From assembly GCA_903826185.1 (NCBI GenBank), contig CAIKDL010000143.1:1-19852 (forward strand): a stretch of 19,852 nt of DNA, in the 5' to 3' direction. Position numbers and translations under genes: made by a program. Below, piece by piece: positions 12,763-19,852 of this stretch (positions are counted from its first letter, which is position 1; every line of letters starts with the position of its first letter). The notes below the pieces were generated by a model that was given only the letters and a program-made list of their open reading frames with translations, had not been told where the DNA came from and did no database searches. The stretch is from an uncultured bacterium (GTDB lineage Bacteria > Patescibacteriota > Minisyncoccia > Phycocordibacterales > PALSA-1337).

Positions 12763-14553
12763 ATGAGCGTTCTAGATATACTTTTCCAAAAAAATATCAT
12801 CAATAAAGACGATGTGCGAGAAGTTCGCAAGCAAGTTTCCACAGGCAAGACCTTGGAGGATGCTCTAGTTTATTGCGGCGTGAAACCGGAAGACATTTTG
12901 GTCGCACGAAGTGAATTCCTAAATATACCAGTCAGAAAAGTAGTAGAGAACTCCATACCTTTCGAAGTCTTGGAATTTATCCCGGAAGATTCGGCGATAC
13001 ATTATCATATCGCTCCGCTTGGACTCATAGATGGTGTTTTGGAAGTCGGTTTGGTCAATCCGGATGATATGGAGGCTCGTGATATGCTCAACTTCCTGGT
13101 TGAAAAGAAGCATACTCCTTATAAGATATTCTTGATAACTATCGATGATTTCAACAGAGTCTTGGAGGCATACAAAGGCATCTCCAATGAGATGAGTTCG
13201 GCCTTGGCTGATCTAAATTCTGAACTTTTGAGGGATAGTAACGCCGAAGACGAAGAGAGTATAAATATCCAAAAAGGGGAGGGTAAAGGTGGTCAAGATG
13301 GTGATCAGAATACACCTTTGATAAAAGAAGACGCGCCGATCGTGAAATTGGTTAGCAATATTATCAAAGTGGCCGTCGATGGCGATGCTTCCGATGTGCA
13401 CATAGAGCATATGGGTGATAAGGTCCGCGTGCGTTTCCGTGTTGATGGCATACTGCACACCACTTATACTTTTCCACCGTCAGCGCACTCCAAGCTGGTC
13501 TCACTCATCAAGGTTAAGTGCGGTAACACTGGCAACATGCGCATAGATGAAAAGCGTAAGCCTCAGGACGGTCGTTTCTCGGTGCCGGCAGAAGGTGGGG
13601 GAACTATCGACCTCCGTGTCTCAACATTCCCTTCATATTATGGTGAGAAAGTCGAGATGCGTATTTTGGATCAAAGGAAGGCCCTACTTTCTTTGGATAA
13701 AATGGGTATGACCGATGTCAATCTCAAAATGCTTCGCAATGCTATAAAAAAGCCGAATGGCTTGATATTGATCACTGGTCCGACCGGTTCTGGTAAATCT
13801 ACGACTCTATACTCGATCTTGAAAGAAATGGATCGCGAAATTTATAACGTTCTTTCTTTGGAAGATCCAGTTGAATATACGATCGAAGGGGTTAGCCAAT
13901 CGCAAGTGCGTGCGGATATTGGTTACACTTTCGATAACGGTTTGCGCACCATTCTTCGTCAAGACCCAGATATCATCATGGTCGGTGAAATCCGTGATAA
14001 GGAAACAGCTCAACTAGCGGTGCAAGCTGCTTTGACTGGTCACCTTGTCTTGTCGACCTTGCATACCAATGACGCTGCTGGAGTTATTCCTCGTCTCATA
14101 GATATGGGAGTCGATCCTTACTTGATAGCTCCTACTCTTATCTTGGCTGTGGCACAACGTTTGGTTGGTGCACTTGCCCCTGGCTCTGGCGAATTGGTGC
14201 CAGTAGAAGGTAAGTTCAAAGAGATGATCGACAGTTCGTTTGCCGATTTGCCAGAGCAATACAAGAAGGCGATCCCGTTCTCCGATAAGGTTTATAAGAT
14301 TAAGACAACTCCGGATGCACCGAGAGGTATCAAAGGCCGTCTGGCTGTATTTGAGATGTTCGAAATGGACAAAGAAATAGAGAAGATCATCCTCACCAAT
14401 CCTTCGAGGACAGAGATATACAAAGCCGCTCGATCCAAAGGCATGCTCTCATATAATGAAGACGCCATGATCAAGGCATTCAATAAGCTCATTCCTTTGG
14501 AAGAAGTATTCAATTCCGCTGAAACATCGGATGAGGAGATCGTTCAATCTTAA
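12763..14553 (+). CDS. pilB: Type IV pilus extension ATPase PilB
   Basis: A cytoplasmic hexameric ATPase that powers pilin assembly. The protein has 596 residues. The N-terminal GspE/MshEN domain is at about 1-140. A charged linker (155-190) precedes the N2 domain with SDVHIEHMGDKVRVRFRVDG (210-229). The Walker A motif GPTGSGKSTT is at 339-348, the Asp box LEDPVEY at 366-372, Walker B IIMVGEIRD at 404-412, and the His box HLVLSTLHTN at 427-436. The four cysteines that normally bind zinc after the His box are absent, although the region ends in the expected GIKGRLAVFEMFEM. It follows the pilP-like gene by 29 bases and has no Shine-Dalgarno, only the A/T-rich ATATAAATAT. Confidence 0.97.
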   Translation: MSVLDILFQKNIINKDDVREVRKQVSTGKTLEDALVYCGVKPEDILVARSEFLNIPVRKVVENSIPFEVLEFIPEDSAIHYHIAPLGLIDGVLEVGLVNPDDMEARDMLNFLVEKKHTPYKIFLITIDDFNRVLEAYKGISNEMSSALADLNSELLRDSNAEDEESINIQKGEGKGGQDGDQNTPLIKEDAPIVKLVSNIIKVAVDGDASDVHIEHMGDKVRVRFRVDGILHTTYTFPPSAHSKLVSLIKVKCGNTGNMRIDEKRKPQDGRFSVPAEGGGTIDLRVSTFPSYYGEKVEMRILDQRKALLSLDKMGMTDVNLKMLRNAIKKPNGLILITGPTGSGKSTTLYSILKEMDREIYNVLSLEDPVEYTIEGVSQSQVRADIGYTFDNGLRTILRQDPDIIMVGEIRDKETAQLAVQAALTGHLVLSTLHTNDAAGVIPRLIDMGVDPYLIAPTLILAVAQRLVGALAPGSGELVPVEGKFKEMIDSSFADLPEQYKKAIPFSDKVYKIKTTPDAPRGIKGRLAVFEMFEMDKEIEKIILTNPSRTEIYKAARSKGMLSYNEDAMIKAFNKLIPLEEVFNSAETSDEEIVQS

Positions 14554-14556
14554 TTA

Positions 14557-14565
14557 TGATATAAT
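14557..14565 (+). promoter_or_regulatory. Extended -10 promoter of the response regulator gene
   Basis: TGA-TATAAT, hexamer 14560-14565, predicted start near 14572, three bases before the ATG at 14575. It gives the regulator, pilT and pilC a start independent of pilB. Confidence 0.75.
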
Positions 14566-14574
14566 ATCAACATT

Positions 14575-15051
14575 ATGAATACACCACAAAATACAAACAA
14601 TAACCAACCGACGCCAGTGGCCAACCCTGTCAACGCCGTGAATCCGGCTCAGACTGTCAAATCAGCACCAAGGAAGATTCTTCTGGTGGATGATGACAGA
14701 TTCTTACTCGATATGTACGCTATCAAGTTTTCTAAGTCTGGTTACGAGGTTAAGACCGCAGATTCTACAGATTTGGCTCTGCAAGTCATAAAAGGTGGCT
14801 TTGTTCCGGAGATAGTTTTGGCGGACGTGGTTATGCCTGGTATGGATGGTCTAGAAATGATGGCGGCTATACAACAACAGAAACTAGCACCGAAGGCCAC
14901 CTTGATCATGTTGACCAACCAAGGATCTTCCGACGATATTGCCCGTGCCAGAAAGCTCAATGTTGACGGATACATAGTGAAAGCCACCACGGTTCCTTCA
15001 GAGGTTTTGAAAGCAGTGGAAAGCGTCCTTATAACAAAGAAGCCTATATAA
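14575..15051 (+). CDS. Single-domain response regulator in the pilus operon
   Basis: The 158-residue protein has a disordered Asn/Pro/Gln-rich N-terminal tail (1-31) and then a complete CheY-like receiver domain. The acidic pocket is DDD at 39-41, the phosphoacceptor is D84 in VLADVVMPGMDG, the switch Thr is T114 in MLTNQG, and the conserved Lys is K136 in YIVKATT. There is no output domain, so it must act by binding a partner. Location directly between pilB and pilT, 3 bases before pilT, suggests that it tunes motor activity, much as PilG/PilH-type or CheY-type regulators do elsewhere. No histidine kinase lies in the window. Confidence 0.93.
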   Translation: MNTPQNTNNNQPTPVANPVNAVNPAQTVKSAPRKILLVDDDRFLLDMYAIKFSKSGYEVKTADSTDLALQVIKGGFVPEIVLADVVMPGMDGLEMMAAIQQQKLAPKATLIMLTNQGSSDDIARARKLNVDGYIVKATTVPSEVLKAVESVLITKKPI

Positions 15052-15054
15052 ATC

Positions 15055-16113
15055 ATGGATTACCGCAAACAAATAGATGAGATCGTCGATCTAATATTGA
15101 AGCAAGATGCTTCCGATTTGCATCTTTCAGCTGGTCGCAATCCCATAATCCGTGTTTCCGGTTCTCTCATACCTTTGTTGAAGCGTGCCATCATCACCCC
15201 TCAAGATATGCAAGGGTTTATCGATGTGTTTCTGACGAAAGAGAACAAAGAAATCTTGGCTAAGGAGAAAGATGCAGACTTTTCTTACAATCTGACCCAT
15301 GCACGTTTCCGCGGCCACGTTTATTACAGTCAAGGATCACCAGCTATCGCCTTGAGGCTTATTCCTAGAGTCATCCGTTCTTTGTCTGAACTGAATCTGC
15401 CACCGATTCTCGAGACTTTCACTCGCAAGTCGCAAGGATTCTTCTTGGTGGTCGGTCCGATTGGCCAAGGTAAGACCACCACGCTCGCTACTTTGGTAGA
15501 AATGATTAACCAGTCTCGCACGGAGCATATCCTGACTATCGAAGATCCTATCGAATACATGTTCGAGTCCAAGAAATCCATCATTGACCAACGCGAGGTG
15601 CGCACCGATACTCCGGACTTCGCCGAAGCCCTTACTTCAATGTTCCGAGAGGATATCGACGTCTGTATGGTGGGGGAGATGCGCGATACCACGACCATGG
15701 CTACGGCGGTGACTGCTGCTGAGACCGGCCACTTGGTCTTATCGACTTTGCACACGAACAATGCCGCTCAGACTATCGATCGTATCATCGATTCTTTCCC
15801 AGGTACGCAGCAAGATCAGATCCGTGTCCAGTTGGCCAGTTCGTTGACCGGCATATTCTCGCAGAGGCTTATACCACGCATATCTGGAGGCTTGATACCG
15901 GCTTATGAGCTTCTCATAAATAACGCCGCCGTCTCAAACCTTATTCGAGAACGCCGCACTCATGAGATCAACACGGTTATAGAAACGAGTTCGCAGCTCG
16001 GCATGATCGACATGAATCGTTGCTTGTCAGAGCTGGTTCGTGCTGGGGAGATTACCGTAGAGAATGCTTATACGTATTCAACCAATCCTAAATCCTTGGA
16101 GAGGCTTTTGTGA
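15055..16113 (+). CDS. pilT: Type IV pilus retraction ATPase PilT
   Basis: A cytoplasmic hexameric motor that disassembles the pilus. The protein has 352 residues, the usual PilT size. The N-terminal PAS-like part contains ASDLHLSAGRNPIIRVSG (19-36). The Walker A motif GPIGQGKTTT at 134-143 differs from the usual GPTGSGKSTT but keeps the catalytic GK-T. The Asp box IEDPIEYMF is at 162-170. Walker B IDVCMVGEMRD is at 201-211, following FRED where LRDD/LRED-P is more usual. The His box HLVLSTLHTN is at 226-235. The retraction motif AVSNLIRERR (292-301) corresponds to AIRNLIREGK. Its presence together with PilB indicates pili that can extend and retract. TGA is the stop codon. Confidence 0.96.
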   Translation: MDYRKQIDEIVDLILKQDASDLHLSAGRNPIIRVSGSLIPLLKRAIITPQDMQGFIDVFLTKENKEILAKEKDADFSYNLTHARFRGHVYYSQGSPAIALRLIPRVIRSLSELNLPPILETFTRKSQGFFLVVGPIGQGKTTTLATLVEMINQSRTEHILTIEDPIEYMFESKKSIIDQREVRTDTPDFAEALTSMFREDIDVCMVGEMRDTTTMATAVTAAETGHLVLSTLHTNNAAQTIDRIIDSFPGTQQDQIRVQLASSLTGIFSQRLIPRISGGLIPAYELLINNAAVSNLIRERRTHEINTVIETSSQLGMIDMNRCLSELVRAGEITVENAYTYSTNPKSLERLL

Positions 16114-16142
16114 TCATCGTTTTTTAATTTCCATCCAAATCA

Positions 16143-17357
16143 ATGTTATTCAACTACGAAGCCATAGAATCCAGTTCTGGGATAAAGAGAAATGGTTCCA
16201 TCGACGCAGTAAACGTTGATGTGGCTATTGCTTCGCTCCAAAGGCGCAATTTGGTTTTGGTTAATATCAAGGACGCTGGAGCCTCAAAATCTATATTTGG
16301 AAAACAGTTGGTTTGGTTCGATCGTGTGTCGAACAAAGATGTTGTCATCCTCTCACGCCAATTGGCGACCCTTTTTGATGCACAAGTTTCAGCTATTCGC
16401 GTTTTCAAGCTTTTGGCTGCTGAAACCGAGAACCGCAAGTTGGCCGGTGTCCTCGGTGTAGTTTGTGATGATATCCAAAGTGGTAGCGCCATATCTGGGG
16501 CGTTGGCCAAGCACCCGAAAGTCTTCACGCCTTTCTATGTAAGCATGGTTAAGGCTGGTGAAGAGTCCGGAAAGCTCAATGAAGTGTTCGATTATTTGGC
16601 TGACTACCTCGACCGATCTTTTGAGCTAGTTTCCAAAGTCCGTGGTGCTCTCATATATCCAGCTTTCATTTTCATCACATTTCTAGTGGTCATGATACTG
16701 ATGTTTACTATGGTTATACCGAAGATCAGTGGAATCATATCAGAATCTGGGGGTGCCATGCCTATATATACACAGATCATCATGGGTATGAGCAATTTCT
16801 TGGTCAATTACGGATTCATTCTTCTAGGTGTCTTCGTGGTGGCCGGCTTCTTCCTATTTAGATTCATCCGTACCGAGGCAGGTAAAGTCGCTTTCGACAA
16901 ATTTAAACTTAGCATCCCTTACATCAGTACTCTGTACAAAAAGCTATATCTATCCAGGCTTTCAGATAACATGAACACCATGCTCATAGCCGGCATTCCC
17001 ATTGTTCGTGCACTGGAGTTGACTTCAACGGTTATAGATAACAAGACATATCAAGACATAATAATGCGTGCAGCCAATGCTGTGAAAGGTGGTAAAACTC
17101 TGTCGGACTCCATGTCGAATGACCCCCATGAGATACCAGGTATCGTCGTGCAGATGATAAAAGTTGGTGAAGAGAGTGGGGAGGTTGGCTCTATCCTGAA
17201 GACAGTTGCCAAGTTTTATGTACGAGAAGTAGAGACGGCCGTGGAAAGTCTGGTCTCGCTCATCGAACCAGCCATGATCGTGCTTCTAGGTGGCGGTGTG
17301 GCGGTTCTTCTAGCTTCAGTCTTGATACCTATATACAGCATCGCCAGTGCCCAGTAA
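16143..17357 (+). CDS. pilC: Type IV pilus platform protein PilC
   Basis: An inner-membrane platform protein that links the motors to the pilins. The protein has 404 residues, the normal length. There are two repeated T2SF cytoplasmic domains (about 72-190 and 278-395). Signatures are VILSRQLATLFDAQVSAIRVFKLLAAET in the first and LYLSRLSDNMNTMLIAGIPIVRALELTS in the second, each followed by MVKAGEESGKL or MIKVGEESGEV. The membrane segments are at about 174-196, 220-242 and 375-397. The N-terminal extension begins YEAIESSSGIKRNGSIDA, as usual. It lies 29 bases after pilT with no Shine-Dalgarno. An 89-base gap with a promoter separates it from the major pilin candidate. Confidence 0.96.
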   Translation: MLFNYEAIESSSGIKRNGSIDAVNVDVAIASLQRRNLVLVNIKDAGASKSIFGKQLVWFDRVSNKDVVILSRQLATLFDAQVSAIRVFKLLAAETENRKLAGVLGVVCDDIQSGSAISGALAKHPKVFTPFYVSMVKAGEESGKLNEVFDYLADYLDRSFELVSKVRGALIYPAFIFITFLVVMILMFTMVIPKISGIISESGGAMPIYTQIIMGMSNFLVNYGFILLGVFVVAGFFLFRFIRTEAGKVAFDKFKLSIPYISTLYKKLYLSRLSDNMNTMLIAGIPIVRALELTSTVIDNKTYQDIIMRAANAVKGGKTLSDSMSNDPHEIPGIVVQMIKVGEESGEVGSILKTVAKFYVREVETAVESLVSLIEPAMIVLLGGGVAVLLASVLIPIYSIASAQ

Positions 17358-17395
17358 GGCGTTATCCACAGGAGGTTTATGTGTTGCAATTATAG

Positions 17396-17404
17396 TGCTA
17401 TAAT
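17396..17404 (+). promoter_or_regulatory. Extended -10 promoter of the first pilin gene
   Basis: TGC-TATAAT, hexamer 17399-17404, predicted start near 17411. Unlike most promoters here it gives a leader of 36 bases (or 54 to the second ATG), which would allow regulation of translation. Confidence 0.7.
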
Positions 17405-17413
17405 ACGTGCGTA

Positions 17414-17427
17414 ACCTTATTAAAGGT
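17414..17427 (+). promoter_or_regulatory. Small hairpin at the 5' end of the pilin mRNA
   Basis: ACCTT (17414-17418) and AAGGT (17423-17427) pair around an ATTA loop, four bases from the predicted transcript start. It may protect the 5' end or mask AAGG. That AAGG is 20 bases from the ATG at 17447, too far for a normal Shine-Dalgarno. Confidence 0.4.
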
Positions 17428-17446
17428 CATATTTATCATATTATTA

Positions 17447-17932
17447 ATGTCTAATAAATCAATTATGAAAAAGTACTCAGAGAGAGGTGGTTTCACCCTC
17501 ATCGAATTGCTAGTCGTGATCGCCATCATCGGTATCTTGTCTTCGATCATCTTGGTGAGCTTGAACAGTGCCAGGACCAAGGGTAAGGATGCTCGTGTTA
17601 TATCAGATGTTCAGCAATTGAGGACACAGATCGAGACCGATGCCGTAAATCCTTACTATGATGTGAGTTTCGCTACAAGCTGTACAGCCGGTACGGCTAA
17701 TACATGTCTTCTTGTGACGACCGGCAACTACAAGACTTTACAAGATGATTTGACTACATATTCTGGAACGTTGACAGTTTGGACTACTGTTACAGCAACT
17801 GGCAACCATATAAACGCTTATTCTTTGTGGGGCAAGTTACCCAGTCAAACAACAGCCACCTATTTCTGCGTCGACAGCACCGGCAATGCTAAGCAGAGCA
17901 CTCAAGCTACACCAGCTATCACTTGTTCATAA
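17447..17932 (+). CDS. Type IV pilin (candidate major pilin)
   Basis: The 161-residue prepilin has the leader MSNKSIMKKYSERGG, cleaved before FTLIELLVVIAIIGILSSIILVSL. That is a canonical hydrophobic N-terminal helix with Glu at +5. The globular part has four cysteines in two groups (SCTAGTANTC near residues 77-86, and YFC...ITC near the C terminus), which could form disulfides. The ATG at 17465 in the same frame would give a shorter leader (MKKYSERGG) and is also plausible. It has its own promoter, a hairpin-bearing leader and a strong downstream hairpin terminator, so it is a separate unit and could be highly expressed. That is why I suggest it is the major subunit; this is inference. Confidence 0.93.
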   Translation: MSNKSIMKKYSERGGFTLIELLVVIAIIGILSSIILVSLNSARTKGKDARVISDVQQLRTQIETDAVNPYYDVSFATSCTAGTANTCLLVTTGNYKTLQDDLTTYSGTLTVWTTVTATGNHINAYSLWGKLPSQTTATYFCVDSTGNAKQSTQATPAITCS

Positions 17933-17954
17933 TCAAGTGCCTTGTGTCTCCTAG

Positions 17955-17986
17955 ACAAACCGCCCATTATCAACTGGGCGGTTTGT
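17955..17986 (+). terminator. Terminator after the first pilin gene
   Basis: A perfect 12-bp stem, ACAAACCGCCCA / TGGGCGGTTTGT, with an 8-base loop, 22 bases after the stop. The following T-tract is poor (TATATGGGG), so termination may be partial or may act as a 3' stabiliser. Confidence 0.75.
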
Positions 17987-18033
17987 TATATGGGGTGGGG
18001 GCGCTGCCAATAGAGGAGTTATCTAGATCTGAT

Positions 18034-18063
18034 TTAGACTTGCTACATGGTTTGATGTATAAT
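18034..18063 (+). promoter_or_regulatory. Promoter of the second pilin gene (TTAGAC-18-TATAAT)
   Basis: TTAGAC (18034-18039), 18-base spacer, TATAAT (18058-18063). The predicted start is near 18070, three bases before the ATG at 18073. This placement rules out the longer frame that opens at 17923. Confidence 0.7.
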
Positions 18064-18072
18064 AACGACAAT

Positions 18073-18612
18073 ATGTATACTAAACTTTTTTCTAAAAATA
18101 GAGCTTTCACTCTTGTTGAATTGATGATAGTTATTGCCATCATCGCCCTCTTAACAGGCTTAATGATGGCCAATTTCTCCACCTCCAAAGGCAAGTCGCG
18201 TGACGGTCAAAGAATCTCTGACCTAGCGCAGATACAAATAGCACTCGGGTTGTATTTCGATAGATGTGGCCAATTCCCAAATTCCATAGCAAATCCTCCT
18301 TCTGGTACAAATAATGGTTGTCCAACTGGAATAAACCTCGGCTCTTACATAAGCAAGATTCCGACACCACCAGGTGGAAGCCCGGCTTCTTATGACTATG
18401 CAGTTAATAGTGCCAGTAATCCATCGGATTATTTGTTACACATTTATTTGGAAGCTGCGAATTCATCTGTCACAGCCAATAGTTTGGCAACATCTCCTTC
18501 CACTTATGATTACGCCTCACCACGTTCTTGGTCAACAGTTTCGCCAGCCCCAGCGATGCCAGCATGTGACAACTCTACTGCTTCTAGAGACTACTGCGTC
18601 GGACCAAAATAA
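18073..18612 (+). CDS. Type IV pilin-like protein, second
   Basis: The 179-residue prepilin has the leader MYTKLFSKNRA followed by FTLVELMIVIAIIALLTGLMMANF. The residue before the cleavage site is Ala rather than Gly, which most prepilin peptidases tolerate. The pseudopilin-like stretch KGKSRDGQRISDLAQIQIALGLYFDRCGQFP leads into a Pro/Ser-rich globular domain that resembles GspG-type small pilins. The cysteine pair C(DNSTASRDY)C near the C terminus could form a loop. The frame is open upstream to 17923, but that extension would cross the terminator and promoter. It lies 22 bases before pilD, so the two are probably co-transcribed. It is likely a minor pilin, based on position. Confidence 0.92.
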   Translation: MYTKLFSKNRAFTLVELMIVIAIIALLTGLMMANFSTSKGKSRDGQRISDLAQIQIALGLYFDRCGQFPNSIANPPSGTNNGCPTGINLGSYISKIPTPPGGSPASYDYAVNSASNPSDYLLHIYLEAANSSVTANSLATSPSTYDYASPRSWSTVSPAPAMPACDNSTASRDYCVGPK

Positions 18613-18634
18613 AAATTAATTACTTACTACATCC

Positions 18635-19441
18635 GTGGATCTTTTCTCTTCAATCGTCGCCTTCCTCTTCGGTGCCATCGTTGGTAGTTTCTTGAATGTT
18701 GTTTCTTTGCGATTCAATACCGGCATCGGCATCGGTGGACGTTCGAAGTGTATGTCCTGTGGCAAAACTATCTCTTGGTTGGATCTTTTTCCGATACTCA
18801 GCTTCTTAGCTCTGCGTGGCAAATGCAGGAATTGCAAAAGCAAGATTTCTTGGCAGTATCCACTGGTAGAATTCATCGCCGGCGGTATATTTGTACTCAT
18901 CTTCTTCGTATTTCCACCGGTTTCATATGTGGCTTCTTTGGCCACGATCATACAGATGATCATTGGTTGTTTGCTCTTGGTTATTACAGTCTATGACATC
19001 AAGCACAAGATCATTCCTGATCAATTCGTCTACACATTCTGCCTCTTCGCTTTAGCCAGCTTGTTCCTTGGCGGATCATCGTGGTGGCACATTCCTACAA
19101 TCAGTCAGTTAGTGGCTGGACCAATCGTCGCATTGCCATTTGTTTTGCTCTGGCTAGTCTCCAAAGGTACTTGGATGGGACTTGGCGATGGTAAGCTGGC
19201 TCTTGGTATCGGCTGGCTCCTAGGTTTAAATGGGGGAGTCAACGCGCTTATATTGGCTTTTTGGATAGGCGCTTTCGTGAGCGTTATCTGGCTCTTCTAT
19301 ACCTACAAGAAGTTCAAGCCGCGTACCGAAATACCGTTTGGACCATATCTCATTTTGGGCCTCTATCTCGTTCTCATCTTCAAGATAACCGTGCTAGATT
19401 TGCACATCATCAAGGATATTATCGCTTCATATATAGTATAA
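18635..19441 (+). CDS. pilD: Prepilin peptidase / N-methyltransferase PilD
   Basis: A membrane aspartyl peptidase that cleaves prepilin leaders and methylates the new N terminus. The protein has 268 residues and starts with GTG. The N terminus MDLFSSIVAFLFGAIVGSFLNVVSLR is typical. The cytoplasmic zinc-type cysteine pairs are intact: C39/C42 and C64/C67. The catalytic aspartates are D121 (VYDIKHKIIPDQF) and D185 (MGLGDGKLALGIG, the GxGD motif). About eight membrane segments are expected. The start codon has no Shine-Dalgarno and an A/T-rich leader. The stop codon TAA overlaps the TATAAT of the next gene. Confidence 0.96.
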   Translation: MDLFSSIVAFLFGAIVGSFLNVVSLRFNTGIGIGGRSKCMSCGKTISWLDLFPILSFLALRGKCRNCKSKISWQYPLVEFIAGGIFVLIFFVFPPVSYVASLATIIQMIIGCLLLVITVYDIKHKIIPDQFVYTFCLFALASLFLGGSSWWHIPTISQLVAGPIVALPFVLLWLVSKGTWMGLGDGKLALGIGWLLGLNGGVNALILAFWIGAFVSVIWLFYTYKKFKPRTEIPFGPYLILGLYLVLIFKITVLDLHIIKDIIASYIV

Positions 19442-19442
19442 T
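19437..19442 (+). promoter_or_regulatory. -10 box of the last pilin-like gene (leaderless)
   Basis: TATAAT overlaps the pilD stop. Six bases (ATGAGC) separate it from ATG 19449, giving a predicted start at that codon. The ATG at 19443 directly abuts the box and would not be on the transcript. Confidence 0.65.
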
Positions 19443-19448
19443 ATGAGC

Positions 19449-19852
19449 ATGAATAAGGGCTTCACTCTCTTGGAACTTGTTATATGTATAACGATCTTCG
19501 TTTTTATGACCGCTTTGGTCATAGTCAAATACGGAGCATTCAATCAGAGTGTCCTTTTGACTAATACCGCTTACGACATAGCTTCGGTAGTGCGTACAGC
19601 TCAAACATATGGTCTAAGCTCGGCGAACTCGGATACATCGGGTTCGACGCAGTTTACATTCCCATACGGAGTCGATTTTTCTACCTCTCCAGGAGACAAA
19701 GTTATTTTGTTTGCTGACTCTTATCCATTGGCTACTCCTGATGGTATTTATACAGCCGGCTCAGACGCCCCGTTAAAGACCTCTACCGTAGTGCGTGGAG
19801 CTAAGGTTACATTACTTTGTGTGGGGTCTTATGCTGCGTGTAGTCCCTCTAC
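19449..19852 (+). CDS. GspH-like type IV pilin, partial at the window end
   Basis: The prepilin leader is very short, MNKG, followed by FTLLELVICITIFVFMTALVIVKYGAFNQ. The next part, LLTNTAYDIASVVRTAQTYGLSS, is typical of GspH/FimT-like minor pseudopilins. The remainder (FTFPYGVDFSTSPGDKVILFADS) has the beta-rich character of these proteins, and the gene runs off the window. The start at 19449 is preferred because the -10 box lies 6 bases before it. An ATG at 19443 in the same frame would add only two residues. It continues the pilin/pilD operon, and more minor pilin genes probably follow beyond the window. Confidence 0.85.
   Translation, partial: MNKGFTLLELVICITIFVFMTALVIVKYGAFNQSVLLTNTAYDIASVVRTAQTYGLSSANSDTSGSTQFTFPYGVDFSTSPGDKVILFADSYPLATPDGIYTAGSDAPLKTSTVVRGAKVTLLCVGSYAACSPS

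Noticed and set aside
17362..17370. Replication origin at the DnaA-box-like sequence
   Set aside because: Only one perfect box is present here, with no cluster, no AT-rich unwinding region and no dnaA or dnaN nearby.

Overview
The window looks like part of a small-genome bacterium of the Candidate Phyla Radiation (Patescibacteria, probably Parcubacteria-like). I infer this from gene content and style. Genes are compact, and many are short hypothetical proteins with a single membrane anchor. A complete type IV pilus set sits together, with a DUF5652-like protein, a TspO-like protein and a divergent MurD-like ligase nearby. Shine-Dalgarno sequences are rare. The standard code is used: TGA is a real stop in pilM and pilT. 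No species can be named from the sequence alone.

Layout. 1-311: the tail of a DDE transposase (5' end outside the window), then tRNA-Ile(GAT) and an intrinsic terminator. 365-2853: a small anchored protein, an unusual pilin-like protein with a second membrane segment at its C terminus, and pyruvate kinase. 2854-3102: a non-coding stretch that is almost entirely one element with long terminal inverted repeats and four internal hairpins. 3103-4215: radC and a small hypothetical gene. 4345-6055: a GC-richer gene with its own strong promoter, long leader, strong Shine-Dalgarno and terminator. It is probably a foreign, MYG1/DHH-like protein with an Arg/Gly-rich tail. 6059-9080: a MurD-like ligase, a hypothetical, a TspO homologue and two small membrane proteins. 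9081-9770: a ComF-like phosphoribosyltransferase on the minus strand, the only minus-strand gene.

9777-19852 is the type IV pilus locus: pilM, pilN, pilO, a short pilP-like gene, pilB, a single-domain response regulator, pilT, pilC, two pilins, the prepilin peptidase pilD, and a further GspH-like pilin cut by the window end. PilM/N/O/P form the inner-membrane alignment complex, PilB and PilT extend and retract the fibre, PilC is the platform, and PilD processes the prepilins. ComF next door fits a pilus used for DNA uptake, but that is inference.

The most striking regulatory pattern is that TATAAT boxes, often with an upstream TG (extended -10), lie exactly 6 bases, or 8-9 bases, before the ATG of many genes. 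The predicted transcript therefore begins at, or within three bases of, the start codon. This points to widespread leaderless transcription and corrects several start codons. The foreign-looking gene at 4467 does the opposite, with a leader of about 86 bases and AAGGAGG. No intergenic stretch exceeds 300 bases.
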